A stretch of 64,000 nucleotides of DNA from Lasiosphaeria ovina. Lineage: Eukaryota; Ascomycota; Sordariomycetes; Sordariales; Lasiosphaeriaceae. The translations under genes and the position numbers were made by a program. Shown piece by piece: positions 45,076 to 55,957 of this stretch (position 1 is the first letter of the stretch; every line of letters begins with the position of its first letter). The notes beneath the pieces were generated by a model. The model ran no database searches, was not told the DNA's origin, and saw only the letters and a list, made by a program, of their open reading frames with translations. The stretch is from NCBI GenBank assembly GCA_033439765.1, contig JAULSN010000001.1:9052001-9116000 (forward strand). The letters run 5' to 3'.

Positions 45076-46752
45076 ATGTCGGCGCAGATCAACATGGTAA
45101 GCCTTGTTTGTTTCCTTGTCACCAGAATTGTTGTTTCCTTGTCGGCAGCCTTGTTGTTTCCTTGTCAGAAGCCTTGTTGTTCCCTTGTTGTCTCCTTGCT
45201 GTCTCCTTGTTGTCTCCTTGTCAGCAGCCTTGTAATTTCCTTGTCGGCATAGGCAAAGCTTCTTTATTTCCCTGTCGGCAGGCACAAGCACTGAACAGCG
45301 CGCCAGCGAACGTCAATCAAACTTGAGACCCAGCTGACATTCACTCGCAGGCTGCTTCTCAGGGCTCCGCCGTCTCCACGATCCCCAGCAAATCCGCCGC
45401 CGACATTGACGAGCAAGCTGCTCCTTTGAACCCCGTCGTATCCACGATTCTAGAGGCAGAAGAGGCTGCCATCACTGCGCTCCCGCTCCCCAGCGAACTG
45501 GTCGCTGTGCAAGCAATTCTGGAAGTTTATAAACCCCAGCGCCTTCGGCAAATCTTTGCGTCCCTCTGCTACCTCCTCGCGTACAACACCGACCCACAGG
45601 ACTACCACTTTATCGTTGATCCTGTTGACAGACCCAATCTCGCAGGCCGTGGCATTGAAAAGTTCGAGCAGCTCATCAACACGTCCACCAGCAGTGCCAT
45701 CCAATTAGTAAGTACCGGAGATCCTGTCTGCCCTTCAGCTCAGCCGCAGCACAACAGCTAATTACCCCTTGGGGACTCCGCAGGATTTCATCGCCGAAAC
45801 AGGCAAGATGACCGCCATGACCATGTCACCCTCACTCCACCGTACCCTCCATGGCGAGGTGTATTCTTTGGTCGGCAAAAACATTGCTGGAGTACCTGGT
45901 CTCGAGCGATGGTTCCCTATTAAACTTCTTGGGAGACCCCAGTACGTCTGTGCTATTAAGTACAGCAACAAACCTTATGGCGTGTTTCTGCTTGCCAACC
46001 CCGGCAACGGCAAGGAGGTCAACGACAAGGTCGTCCGCTTAGTCCTCCCTAATATCATACGCGACTATCCCTCCATCAAGATGGTCGTTCAACTCCAGCT
46101 GCGCGGCCTGGATAGCAAAATCCACAAGGATACCAAAGACATCGAGGATCGTGTTCGTCGTATTTCCCAGCAATCTTGCATCGAAGTCTGGGCTCACAAC
46201 GGCGTCAATTTCAACAAGTGCCACGCTTCCTCGGCAAAAAATCTACCTGAAGATGGCGAACTCCATCTACCCTTACTTAGCGAGAATACCGAGGACAAGA
46301 CCGTGCCGGTCCTTCAGTTCTCCGACATTCTCAATATAGTTCGTAAGCACTACGAACAGGGTGTTCCGCTCTTGAGCCACCCTGATAACAAGGATCCCTG
46401 GGCTCCCAACAACAATAAGGGTCTCCGGGCCTCGGTGTTCCCGCTGGACGCCTTGAAGTCTGGTTTCGTAGCCGGCATCGCCCAGCTCCTCGGTCTGCAT
46501 GCCCAGGAGCACAAGGTCGGTGGCGTGGGATTCCAGGCTCGCGGCGGCGTGGGATCTAAGGTTCCGTTCTCGTCCCTGTCGGGCGGTGCAGCTCTCGCCA
46601 CGCGCTGCGGCATGCTGCCGCCCACAGGCACAGCAGGCCTTGATCCGATCAAGGCAGGCGGCAGCGGTGGCCGTATCCACGGCACCGCCAGAAACACCCT
46701 GACGAGCCTCTTGTCGGCCCGTCATCTCGTTGGCCGCCTTCTTCGCCGCTAG
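45076..46752 (+). CDS. Conserved-looking protein of unknown function (duplicated locally)
   Basis: Three exons: 45076-45096, 45351-45707, 45784-46752, giving 448 aa. Exon 1 is only seven codons (MSAQINM) before a 254-base intron filled with a Tyr/Val-free CTTGT-type minisatellite; exon 2 continues AASQGSAVSTIPSK. Intron 2 is 76 bases (GTAAGT...CCGCAG). The central part is compact (LRQIFASLCYLLAYN, GVPGLERWFPIKLLGRPQY, IKMVVQLQLRGLDSK), then VPVLQFSDILNIV and a Gly/Ala-rich tail with HGTARNTLTSLL. No known domain recognised. A broken inverted copy of the 3' half lies at 40179-41275, so the pair forms a 5-kb-spaced inverted repeat. Confidence 0.7.
45105..45275. repeat. Intronic minisatellite, TTGTTTCCTTGTC-type
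   Basis: About eight imperfect units of ~20 bases (CCTTGTTGTTTCCTTGTCnG) fill the first intron of the 45.1-kb gene. Confidence 0.75.
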
Positions 46753-47524
46753 GCGGTTTGGACCGGAGCCATGGACCGGAGCCATATGGCCATGGTGTTT
46801 GGAGTTTTGCTGGGCTTGGGGTGCGATGGGAAGAGGGGGACAAGGGAAAAAAGGCGCCAGGTGGGACATGATTAGGTTCCAAACAGGGAAGTTGGCTCGT
46901 CAGCGTGACGGAAACCCTCTGCTCTTCTCACTCTCTTGATTTATACCCAGTCATTAGCTGGCTAGCGCATCGAAAGCCCGAACCCACCCCGCATGCTATG
47001 TAATATACTGTTATGTTAAATCCCATCCCAGTTTTGGTGCTAGGAGACCGCGTACGGTTCTAGGGATTAGGCTAGGATGCTATTTACTATCCCACAACTT
47101 GTACCAGTATGTGCCAGTCCCCAAAAACAAGGACACCGCGGGTTAATGCCGCAAACTAACCTGTTGCTTATCTACAACTTGATCCCCAAAGCGTACCTTG
47201 TCATAATTACAAGGTTGATATATGTTACTGTTTCGCCTCCATCGGGAAAAGAATGGTGTCGATGTATTACAGGCATGAAAGGCCTATATTATAAGCCTAA
47301 CGATTTATAGTATGCCTAAACTCGACAGGAAGGAGAGATAAATTATCTATGAAGTTTTTGGGCGGTAGCTATTACAAATTCAAGTGTCCCAGTGGGAGCT
47401 CCTCGGCAAAAATTGCACCTTTTAGCAAGCTCATCAAAGCTACATCACACAGCACAGCCAGCTATTAGCCGGAGCTGAGCCGGAGCTGATCTGGGCTGAT
47501 CAAATGTGACAAAGGATTACGTGA
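46753..47524. other. Intergenic, no gene seen
   Basis: Convergent space between the 45.1-kb gene and the F-box-like gene. A short GGAGCTGAGCC repeat lies near 47470. Confidence 0.55.
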
Positions 47525-48436
47525 CTATGAGTATGGATGGTCGTCGATTTTGGGGTGGTGAAACAGCGCATCCCTCAGCTCCTCCCAGCCCTGTCTCACG
47601 CTCTCGACAATAGCTCCCTTGCAGGCCTCAAATGCCTCCACATCATCTCTCTCCATGGCTAGGAGCGCGCATAAGAGGTTGTCGTCACAAAAGCGGTAAC
47701 CCTGCGCATCCTCCTCCAGAGCTTTGTACACGTCTATAAGCGGTGGCGTTTTCTCCAGCGGTTCGTCGCTTTGCCACCTCTCCTTGAGGATCACGGAGTC
47801 CTCCTTCGGCATTCCCTTGATAACGACTTCCTTCACGTTGCGCAGCCGTCCGAGCCACGTCCGTAGCATCCTGCTGCATTCCGGCTCAATGCCCTCCGCT
47901 ACGTAGTTATCCCAACACCGATCGTACCAGTTGATCTCGCCGTACTCGTTCTCGCAGTCGAGCTTGCAATCCAGCTTCAAATACTCAATCCTCGACACCT
48001 TTTGCAGCTCTGCAACAACTTTTCGCGCGCTGTCCCGGAGAAACGAAAGCTTGTGGTCTTCTGTGTACCGAACCTCAATCTCAAACCTTCGCAAGCACGG
48101 CAGAAGCTCAGCCCTGTGCGGTCGCCTACCGCCGAAAGAAACCTTACCGAAAACCCCCTCTAGGCCCCTGGAGTAGTTGATGTAGCTGTAGTGGGGGCCG
48201 TAGGTGTTGGAGATCATGATGTTGAATGTGTTTTCACCGTAGAGGATGGACAGGCCCTCGGCGCGGACTTGTCGACATGTGCGGAGCAATTGGGCGCTCA
48301 GCGGCACTGGGGAGACTGACCATTGGTTCCCCAGTGTGGTTGGATGGCAAAGGAGTAGTCGGTAGATCTTGTTGCGGATCTCTGGAGGAAGAACGAGGAA
48401 CCGGGGAGAGCCGTTAGTGCTGGCCATAGCGTTCAT
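47525..48436 (-). CDS. F-box/2EXR-like protein
   Basis: A single exon of 303 aa from ATG 48436. Residues ~11-24 read FLVLPPEIRNKIYRL, the opening of the fungal F-box-like/2EXR fold. LLRTCRQVRAEG, then ILYGENTF near 50-70 is the second signature (the RQ.. EALxxLYxxNTF type). The remaining residues are leucine-rich and charged, without other known motifs. Related proteins are very numerous in fungi; a role as a substrate adaptor in ubiquitin ligation is possible but not established. A second Met at codon 4 could also be the start. Confidence 0.8.
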   Translation of the reverse strand: MNAMASTNGSPRFLVLPPEIRNKIYRLLLCHPTTLGNQWSVSPVPLSAQLLRTCRQVRAEGLSILYGENTFNIMISNTYGPHYSYINYSRGLEGVFGKVSFGGRRPHRAELLPCLRRFEIEVRYTEDHKLSFLRDSARKVVAELQKVSRIEYLKLDCKLDCENEYGEINWYDRCWDNYVAEGIEPECSRMLRTWLGRLRNVKEVVIKGMPKEDSVILKERWQSDEPLEKTPPLIDVYKALEEDAQGYRFCDDNLLCALLAMERDDVEAFEACKGAIVESVRQGWEELRDALFHHPKIDDHPYS

Positions 48437-50018
48437 CGTGAATGCCTCGCGTGTCTAACCAGGTTGATGTTTTGTGGAAGATTTTGGGCCCGAGGTCAGA
48501 TATTTTATGCCTAGGGGAAAATAAATTTAACTTCTCGGCGTGCACGGCATACGGTTGCAAGAAACTCTGCGAGGGGGTACATTGACGTCAAAAAATGCGT
48601 TTATTTGCCCTGTCACATGGCGTGGGGTTTGACATTCAAGGCCAAGATACTTGTTTCGCATCCACCACGGCGTGTGATCTCGATTAGGCGTTGAGTCATA
48701 TGATCGATGCCCTGAGATGAACAGGCCAGGTTCTCTTGTGGATGGCAAGCCAGTGATGGATTGACTCTGCTGACTGGTAGGAAAGCAGCGGTCTGGCTGG
48801 ATGATGAAGAACTGTTGGCTTGAAGGCGTAATAATCTAGCGAGTCAGTGGCTTAATTGGCTTACTCGGCTACGGCCGAAGGCGCTGAGCCAACGCAATAG
48901 ACTACGCGGCCTTATAGGACTTCTGCGCCTTGAGAGCTTGTGAGAGCCTGTGAAAACAAGGCCAAATTCTGTATATGTAGAGGGTGGGTCTTCGCACGGC
49001 GTGAGTCTTCTCGGTGTACGTGCTATCGGGTAGCAAATCCATGGTTGTGCCGAACCTTGACGGCTCCGGGCTGTTCAAAGTTCGGGTGTGTGGAGCGGAG
49101 TGGCCGGCATATGATGCGCCAGTTGTAGTCGGCCGGATCTGAGAACCTTTCATGTTGGACTCGTGCTTCGTGGGATTGGCTTTTATTTTGTGACCAACTT
49201 TAATCTATATATCGCATAGAGGGCCTTCCTACCCCTAGACTTCCTTTCTTCTTCACCAATCAACAACTTCTTCAATCTTTGACTGATTCTTATTCACCCA
49301 ATCAGATCTTCTTTTTCTTCTCCCTTCAGCTCATCAGTCAGTAGGGTTATTAACCCTTACCCTGTTGGCTATAACCTCGATCCAACCTCACTGCTAACCT
49401 CAACCAACCCACCTCGAGTCATTACGTCAAATGACTCCCAACTAACCTACCCTACACCTTCCAACCTCATACTATACATGAGAGCTATCAGCAGAGCTCA
49501 GGTTGTGTTCCCCAGACGTACGATATCGCCTCGTATGGGTGAGAGAGTTGGCAAAATTTTGTTACTCGAGTTGGATTTCCAACAGACCGATGTCTCCGGG
49601 CTCAATCCGTACGAGGCGGATGGAATCTTGATCGGGTAGTTCATTGTCTAGAGCGATCCCCGCCGTCGTGACTTGATGCAGTGCCAGCGGTACGGCAGAC
49701 AAGGCAGAGCGGCTATCTCGCCGGCGTTGAGATATATTCTGAATCCCTGGTTTCTTGAGTTACCAATGCCCTAAGGCTGGTACAAAAAAAAGGTATAAAA
49801 ACCCACCAGCCTCAGGTACTAAAAGCTCTTCGATGGATAGTTCGCGAAGGTCACGCCGGTCGTAAAGCGACGCCGTACTAAGCTTCCGCACACAGCAATT
49901 TGATGAGTCAGGGGTAAGATGAAAGAGCTGGGTTGAGTCGGAGGGTGCTTCAACTTCCCCAGTGGTGCGACGAAGCACCTTGGGGAGACGATTTCAAGGA
50001 ACCTTTCGGGCACCGTAA
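48437..50018. other. 1.6-kb intergenic region
   Basis: Nothing coding was recognised. The segment 49200-49460 is CT-rich and looks like a leader or transposon flank. Confidence 0.5.
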
Positions 50019-51581
50019 GACACTTTCCACAAAGTATGGTACGGAATACTTCAGATTGCAGGACGGCGGTTCATTCGGAGCTCATGGCGTGCTGCTGAGT
50101 TCCGCGGAGAACTAGGATCTGCCGCCACCATACGCGCGGGAGCATCCGTCTTTGATCTTCGTTTTCTTCTTGATCTCGTTAATCTCGCCATGAAGCATGA
50201 CGGGGCGTTGCGGCGATAATTGGAATCGAAATTACCAGGGCAAACCACAGTCCGGCAGCCTTTACAGCACACCGGTGTGCCGGAGGACGCGCGGGCAGGA
50301 GGCACGGCGCAGAATGGAACTACTCTTACAATCCATCCCACGACCCGATGCAAAGCTCTGCAGCAAACCAGCAAAAAAAAAAATACTTAACATTCAACAA
50401 CCTTGCGCCCATTATACTAATAATTTTATCGCACTAATTACCCGCCAAAAGTAGCTCTTGCTGCTCGGTCATACCGCTGTGCTGATGGTGATGATTCTGA
50501 TTCCGACAGATTCCAACTTCTGATTTACGGCAGTTGGATTATTGTACTACCCTGGTCGTCGTCAACGGTGGTGTCCTTCGGCGGATACAATGGATCCGGT
50601 AGAGAAGGTGGCGCGTCTCTTGCTCTCGCCTGGAGTCGCCAAAAGCATCTTTGTCGCTTATGTGACAGCGCTACAATGGTATTTGTCGAGGTCTTCGTCG
50701 ATTAAACGCCCAGCATTCTGACGACTAGTCAGTCACACGTTGGTGCTATCCAAGACAATGTGAGGTTGCAGTAAACCATCGACGAACTCCGTCAGCAAAA
50801 TGAAACCCTGGCACAGCGGATGCGAAATATATGAAGGCGTCTTCGCCCCCTCCTTCCAATTTGCTGGAACACGGATCAGCCCATCCAACGGGGCTCGCCT
50901 CGCAGCGAGCGACAGGTATACAACCATAGCCTCGCCCCTTCCACAGTCACACCAATCCCAAAACCTTCGGGACAGGCCGTGTCAGATACCGACTGTCCCT
51001 GGAATCTGAAGAGGCACGAGTTTGAGATCACGCTCGAATCATCTTGGGTCTACTCTCGCGTCATCCCCGAGCTTCGTAGCTCGCTCGCACGCTTCGAGCG
51101 CTCTCACTAGGATTAGCCTCAACAACATCTCCATCTTGTCTGTCTTCCGGCTGCCTATCACGCTCGACGATGTTGCAAAGATCGGGCCTGCGCTATCCTT
51201 TGAGACCGTCCTGCGTAGTCTTTCGTCCCACCCGTCAGCTGCCAGTGTAGTCGGATCCTCACCACAACATACCGTGGGTGCAAACGAAGAGGCGTCAGAG
51301 CCCCATAAAACTCTAGCAAGCACAATCGTCCTGTGCTTTCTTGTCAATAGGGACCCAATCCAGTAGGTATCCGGCGTGAGATGCAGAACGCCCAAACTGA
51401 GGACTTCAGCTGTGTTGTCATCGGCGATGGCGATGCAGCCAAGATGAAGACGCTCTCGGCCGACAGGGCGCAACGGACGCTTGAAGGGAGCGCACCTCTA
51501 GCAATCAAATCGCTGGGCCTCGACTTTAAGAGCGGCGAATACAGCGTGCCAGTGACAGTAATGTATGTCCCCGTTCCCTAA
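50019..51581 (+). pseudogene. Decayed gene(s) of a fungal NLR-associated type
   Basis: Several plus-strand pieces with coding character are interrupted by stops and frame changes. 50019-50219 reads SSWRAAEFRGELGSAA and VFDLRFLLDLVNLAMKHD. From ATG 50590: MDPVEKVARLLLSPGVAKS. Later pieces read TIDELRQQNETLAQ, WNLKRHEFEITLESSWVYSR, then one frame over RSHASSALTRISLNNISIL and FRLPITLDDV. The last part recalls a conserved segment downstream of N-terminal domains in fungal STAND-type proteins (W..FE..L..S.VY.R .. S..S.LS..SL..IS). I cannot name the family with certainty, nor tell whether one gene or two is involved. Confidence 0.4.
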
Positions 51582-52220
51582 CAATGGAGAACAAGAGTTC
51601 TTCCTGGCACCGTGGGCACGATGACAGCTATCTATACTAGTTGTGACCATGTCCCGAGTCCTCTGGCCTTCTAGACTCCGTGTCCCGGCACGGGGGCCCT
51701 TCGGGACCTGATGTTGGCCGCGGGTCGAGTCCCGGGGTTGTTTACCTTCGGGACGCACATGATTGGCCGCATGGGGCTTCGTGGGTCATTGCACCCCTGG
51801 CCCATTGATTGGGGTTGTGACAGTAACGAGTATAGGGGGTCACACTGCAAGATGGTAGATCGTATAATAGGAGGTGGGTAAGTGATTAATTGAAACCTGC
51901 TTCCTTCGCCCTCTGGCTCCGCTAGATAGAGCTTGTATTGTTATATTTCGTCTGCTTCAATAAGACTTGCCTTAAGGAGGGACTTCCACAGTTAGATTTA
52001 TTACAAAAGTGAATGGCTCACACCCATCACCACGTGTATATTAAGGTCGACACAGGCATTTGCCGCGGTACAGCAAAAGTCAAAACAATTGAACGGCACC
52101 GACAGAGTCATACCGGCCGGCTCACGAACCTTACCACCGCCATACAAGATCAAAGTTTTCGCCCAGGGCACATAAAGAGCTTGTATTATACTTGTGTACT
52201 TATGACAATAAAGCGGGTTA
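51582..52220. other. Intergenic, GC-rich then A+T-rich
   Basis: 51640-51830 is GC-rich with TGTGAC-type ends (see rejected items). No gene seen. Confidence 0.45.
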
Positions 52221-52598
52221 GGTGGGCTGAACTGGCTGAGCCAATTCAGCTCCGTATAGCTCCGTACAGCTCCGCTCGGCCACTATTCAGCTCCGGCCAG
52301 CTCCGATCAGCCGTACAGCATTCCGCACACCACACTCTAGGTCCTGGGCGTTACAAAAGGCCCTTAGTCCTTAAGTTTATACTAGGCTCCTTAGCCAAAT
52401 AGGGTAGTTAAGCTACTATAAGATGTAGTTTCGAACTGGTAGTTAGATCTGGAGGAGTGGGTAATGCCGGCGGCGGTCCGCCGGTGAGGTTCGCCGGCTG
52501 AAGTCTAAGTGGGTCGGAGCTGTACGGAGCCACACTGAGCTGACTAGGGGCTGATTGGAGCTTAACTGACATAGCCAGTTTAGCCGCCCAAACACCAC
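52221..52598. mobile_element. MITE-like element with imperfect inverted ends
   Basis: The left end (GGGCTGAACTGGC ... CTCCGTACAGCTCCG) is mirrored at the right end (CGGAGCTGTACGGAG ... GCCAGTTTAGCCGCCC). The arms are about 60-80 bases with mismatches around a ~240-base core, and no coding sequence lies inside. No clear target duplication was found, so the limits are approximate. Confidence 0.4.
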
Positions 52599-53431
52599 CT
52601 TTTTGTACAACTATTAGAGAGCCAGAGATGCTCAATTCAATCACTTTCGCACCCCTAAATAAGCAGGACAGTGTTTCTGACAAAAGTTTGTAGCCTGTGC
52701 GGAGTGGCCTCGGGGTGTGTCGTTTTGTATTTTATAGATTGTTAGTAATAGGGGACTAGAATATTAAGAACGTAATTTACTCAAACCTCGGGTCCATTTG
52801 TATGTTGTATTTTCCTTAGTGTAATCCAAGACATCCCGCGGGATGGGATTGTTGTTATCATTGTAATTAAAGCCATTCTCCTCAGTATTTCTCACTCTCT
52901 CCTCTGCCGTTATTTTCTTGCCCATTTTTAGAGTCGCCTGCCACTAGGTTGAGATAAGAGGGCTACATTTAGCAACCGAATGAATAGAGACGAAGCAGTC
53001 CGCTTAGAGAGTGCCTTAACTTAAGGTTTGAGATAGTAAGTTTTATCCACTCTCTTAAATGAGAAGACGAAAATTGAGACTGAATTGGGAAAGAAACAGG
53101 GTTGTATTGTACCTCGGGGGGAAGGGAAGAGAGAGGGGGGAAGCTGGGCGGCCCCAGTTTTGGGACACAGGTGGCCCAAAACTGTTCCTTCGCGAAAAAT
53201 TGCCATTTGATGCCTACTCGTCCAAAACCACGTTTGGCGGCTTCCCTGATCATGTCCTGAGAGCGCCTGAGCAGCGTCTGAGCAAGGTGGCAAGGGGCGG
53301 TGTCGGGACTGGGGGATGATGAGGGCAACTTTAGCGTAAAACAACAAACAACAACATTCCATTGCTTTCTAAAAACCCCACGCCCACGATTGTAGTGCCC
53401 TCCACAAGTTCGAAAAAAATGGGTATCCCGC
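52599..53431. other. Intergenic, no gene seen
   Basis: About 830 bases, A+T-rich at 52730-52900. Frames at 53.0-53.5 kb have no recognisable motif. Confidence 0.5.
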
Positions 53432-54108
53432 TTAAAACCCGTCCTTTGTAAGTTGGGCAAGGAACACGGCCATCTCCGCCGGCTCGGACGAGTTGCGGAT
53501 GTCCTCGATGTCGGCAAGCTCTTGCTAGAGGCCCGTCAGCTTTTCATCCATCTCGATCTTTTCTTCCCCGTTTTCTCAACAGAACAATGTCGCAAAGCGA
53601 CCAGGGTAGGTAGGGTAGGTAGGTAAGGTAGGTAGGTAAGGTAGGTAGGTAAGGTAGGTAGGTAAGGTAGGTAGGTAAGGTAGGTAGGTAAGGTAGGTAG
53701 GTAAGGTAGGTAGGTATTCGAGGCCTGCCAGCAAGCACCCCACACACCTGGTTCAGCGGCCGCGGGAGCCAGAGGATGAACTGCTCTCGGTTCAGCGTCT
53801 AATTTTAACCGAAACCCAAAGGGCAATCCGTTAGCACTGCCGACCACACACACTTTAATCGCTACGCGGCATCTGCAGGAAAAAAAACCACTTGCCATCA
53901 AGTCGACAACCTTGACGTCGTCGATCATCGCCTCGATGTACGCCTTGAGGTGGGCAAAGGCCAGACCCTGGGCGGCCACCTTTTGCCGGAAATTGTTCTG
54001 CGCCTTCCACTCCGGCGGCGACGACGGCGGCACGGCCCGCTTGAAGCTGCCGACGGGGCTGTCGTCGTCGATGGGCTCGTCGGGGTAGTATGTTGGACGG
54101 TATGCCAT
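53432..54108 (-). pseudogene. Small helical protein gene with in-frame stop
   Basis: ATG at 54108. Proposed exons are 54108-53896, 53798-53748 and 53557-53432. Exon 1 encodes MAYRPTYYPDEPIDDD, PPEWKAQNNF and a helix ending DDVKVVDLM; its donor is GCAAGT, a GC-AG intron. Exon 2 reads TLNREQFILWLPRPLNQ. Exon 3 reads IEMDEKLTGL, then a TAG at 53527-53525, then QELADIEDIRNSSEPAEMAVFLAQL to a TAA. A CAG at the TAG would give a continuous ~129-aa protein. Intron 2 contains the 13-bp minisatellite at 53600-53717. The short helical protein is of unknown function. Alternative splicing around the stop cannot be excluded. Confidence 0.5.
53600..53717. repeat. 13-bp minisatellite GGTAGGTAGGTAA
   Basis: About eight near-perfect tandem copies. 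On the minus strand it would translate as Leu-Pro-Thr-Tyr repeats, but it most likely lies in an intron of the small gene above. Confidence 0.9.
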
Positions 54109-54372
54109 GGTTTGTGCGTGGTTCTGGTTTTTTAATTTTTTAATGATGTGGGTGGATGTGTGGGTGGTTGTGCTTGGTTTTTTTTCGTATCGAAATGCCG
54201 GTGGGTGGGCTTTCCAGGTTAGGTAGCGGTTCGTTATTGTTTTTGCCGCTTGGTGCAGGTGGGTTTCATGAGTCGACTGGAATTGGTGGCTAGTTGTTTC
54301 CTTGTTTCCTTGCTTCCTGGTGCAGATGCAGATGGGTTGCCCAAATTGAGTAGGTAGAACTGGTGTTTGTTT

Positions 54373-54482
54373 ATGAGCTTTGATGCGCGCACTCACCTAC
54401 CTTTTCAGGCCACCTACCTGTGGGTCCTTGGCAACTGCCAACGCGGGGGCTGCGTTTTGTATTGTAAAATGCCGTATTCCAC
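54373..54482 (+). repeat. Dispersed repeat, copy 2
   Basis: Same sequence as 33510-33630 with about 85% identity by eye. Confidence 0.75.
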
Positions 54483-55957
54483 CCAACGGCCTACCGGCAC
54501 TAAGGAACCCCGGAAAAGTCAAATGACACTATTTGAACTTTCATATGCTGGGCTTTTTGCGCGCAGTTGGTGTTTTAAGGTCCGCAGTAGCCAGGTAGCC
54601 TTTGCAGGCCTTTGTATGCCTTTACAGTCCTTTCCTTTGCGAAAGAACACATCGTCAACCTAACATTCCGGCTCACAGTCTTCATGATGCATTTTTTCGA
54701 GATTTCCTCTGACGATTCGTGCTAATCCTCACCTCTATGACATGGAGTTGCCGATGTGGCATAGCCGCAGGGCGCAACGCTGTCGTATTTGGGAGGATTC
54801 AATTGATGTTATGGAAGAGATATTCTTCGATTCCGGGGATGAAGATGACCCTCATCTTCTTAAAGTACGTGACAGAAGAGAGGGCGGCTGCGATAACCCG
54901 GTTGTCATAGACCAGGGAGCTAGGTTAATAGACTTAAGACAAAGGAAATACGCACCATGTTAACAAATCAGGATTCAACGGATTACTCAGGTAACTAGGC
55001 GCCTGCCATGACATTTGGCTAATTTACGTACAAATCCAGGTCTCAGAGTTGCTATTTGCAAGTTGCCCTTATTTCGAGGCTGACTCAGCAACGAAGAAAT
55101 CGTGGCTTTTTCAACCTTGTTGACCCGGGCTGCCGGGCTGCATGATAAGCGGCTAGATGGTAATTCGGGATTTTACCGGCCTTAATTAGGCTCTGAGTAT
55201 CTCAGTTGCCAGCAGGTGCCAAAGACCCACAGGTAGGTGGCCTGAAAAAGTGGGTGAATGCGCGCATCAAAGCTCTTGTTTATTTCCTCGCTGCCTGAGG
55301 CAAACGTGCTCCCCAAATTGAGTAGTTGGCTACCTGGTATCTATTTGTTAGTTAGGGTAGGCACGTAGTTGGTTGGTAGTCGTGCTTGCTACCTGGTGCA
55401 GATGAGTTTCACTTTCCAAAATAAAGCAGAATTGGTGGTAAATTATTTCCTTTCCCCCTGTTACGAGCCTCGAATGTTGCTCTCGTCAGCCCTTGTCAAC
55501 CACAACACCCCTCGCCACTTTTGCTCAGGCGACAGCCATGAAAATATTATGGAAGTAACTTCAATTGGCTTAGACTGGATGGGCAGTAATTTGAGTGCCC
55601 AGAGCTTAAAATATGAGAATTGGCAACTTTTCGCGAGGGAAGTACTATGGTTGGCCCAAACTGGGACCGCCGAGGAACATATAAATACCTGCCCTCTTTG
55701 AGAAGAGCGAGTCTCTTTGGACTATGAAAAACGACATGTTGGCTTATTTGCATTGTACATGTACATACTCTTCTATACAAAGGCGCGCTAATTGCGCCAC
55801 CCCTTGTAATTCTTGACCTCTACAGCCAAATACTTGTGCACACCTGCACATATGGTAATTGGCAATTACGCTAACTTACAATTGCACACGCGACTGCAAT
55901 AACTTGCAGCTCATCATCATCGTCAGCCCAGTTGGCCTGGCTCCACCTCGATTTGCA
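54483..55957. other. 1.5-kb region with repeats and no clear gene
   Basis: Plus frame 54742-54963 (MELPMWHSRRAQ, acidic middle) is open but unrecognised. 55198-55280 is an inverted part of the dispersed repeat. The phrase CCCAAATTGAGTA appears near both 54338 and 55313. Confidence 0.45.
55198..55280 (-). repeat. Dispersed repeat, partial inverted copy 3
   Basis: The reverse complement matches the GAGCTTTGATGC-to-CCTTGGCAACTG part of copies 1 and 2. Confidence 0.7.

Noticed and set aside
51640..51825. GC-rich segment starting TGTGACC and ending TTGTGACA, possibly another solo LTR
   Set aside because: Flanking 5-mers (CTAGT and GTAAC) do not match and no second copy was found in the window.
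53544..53747. Leu-Pro-Thr-Tyr repeat peptide on the minus strand
   Set aside because: Produced by translating the 13-bp minisatellite; it probably lies in an intron.
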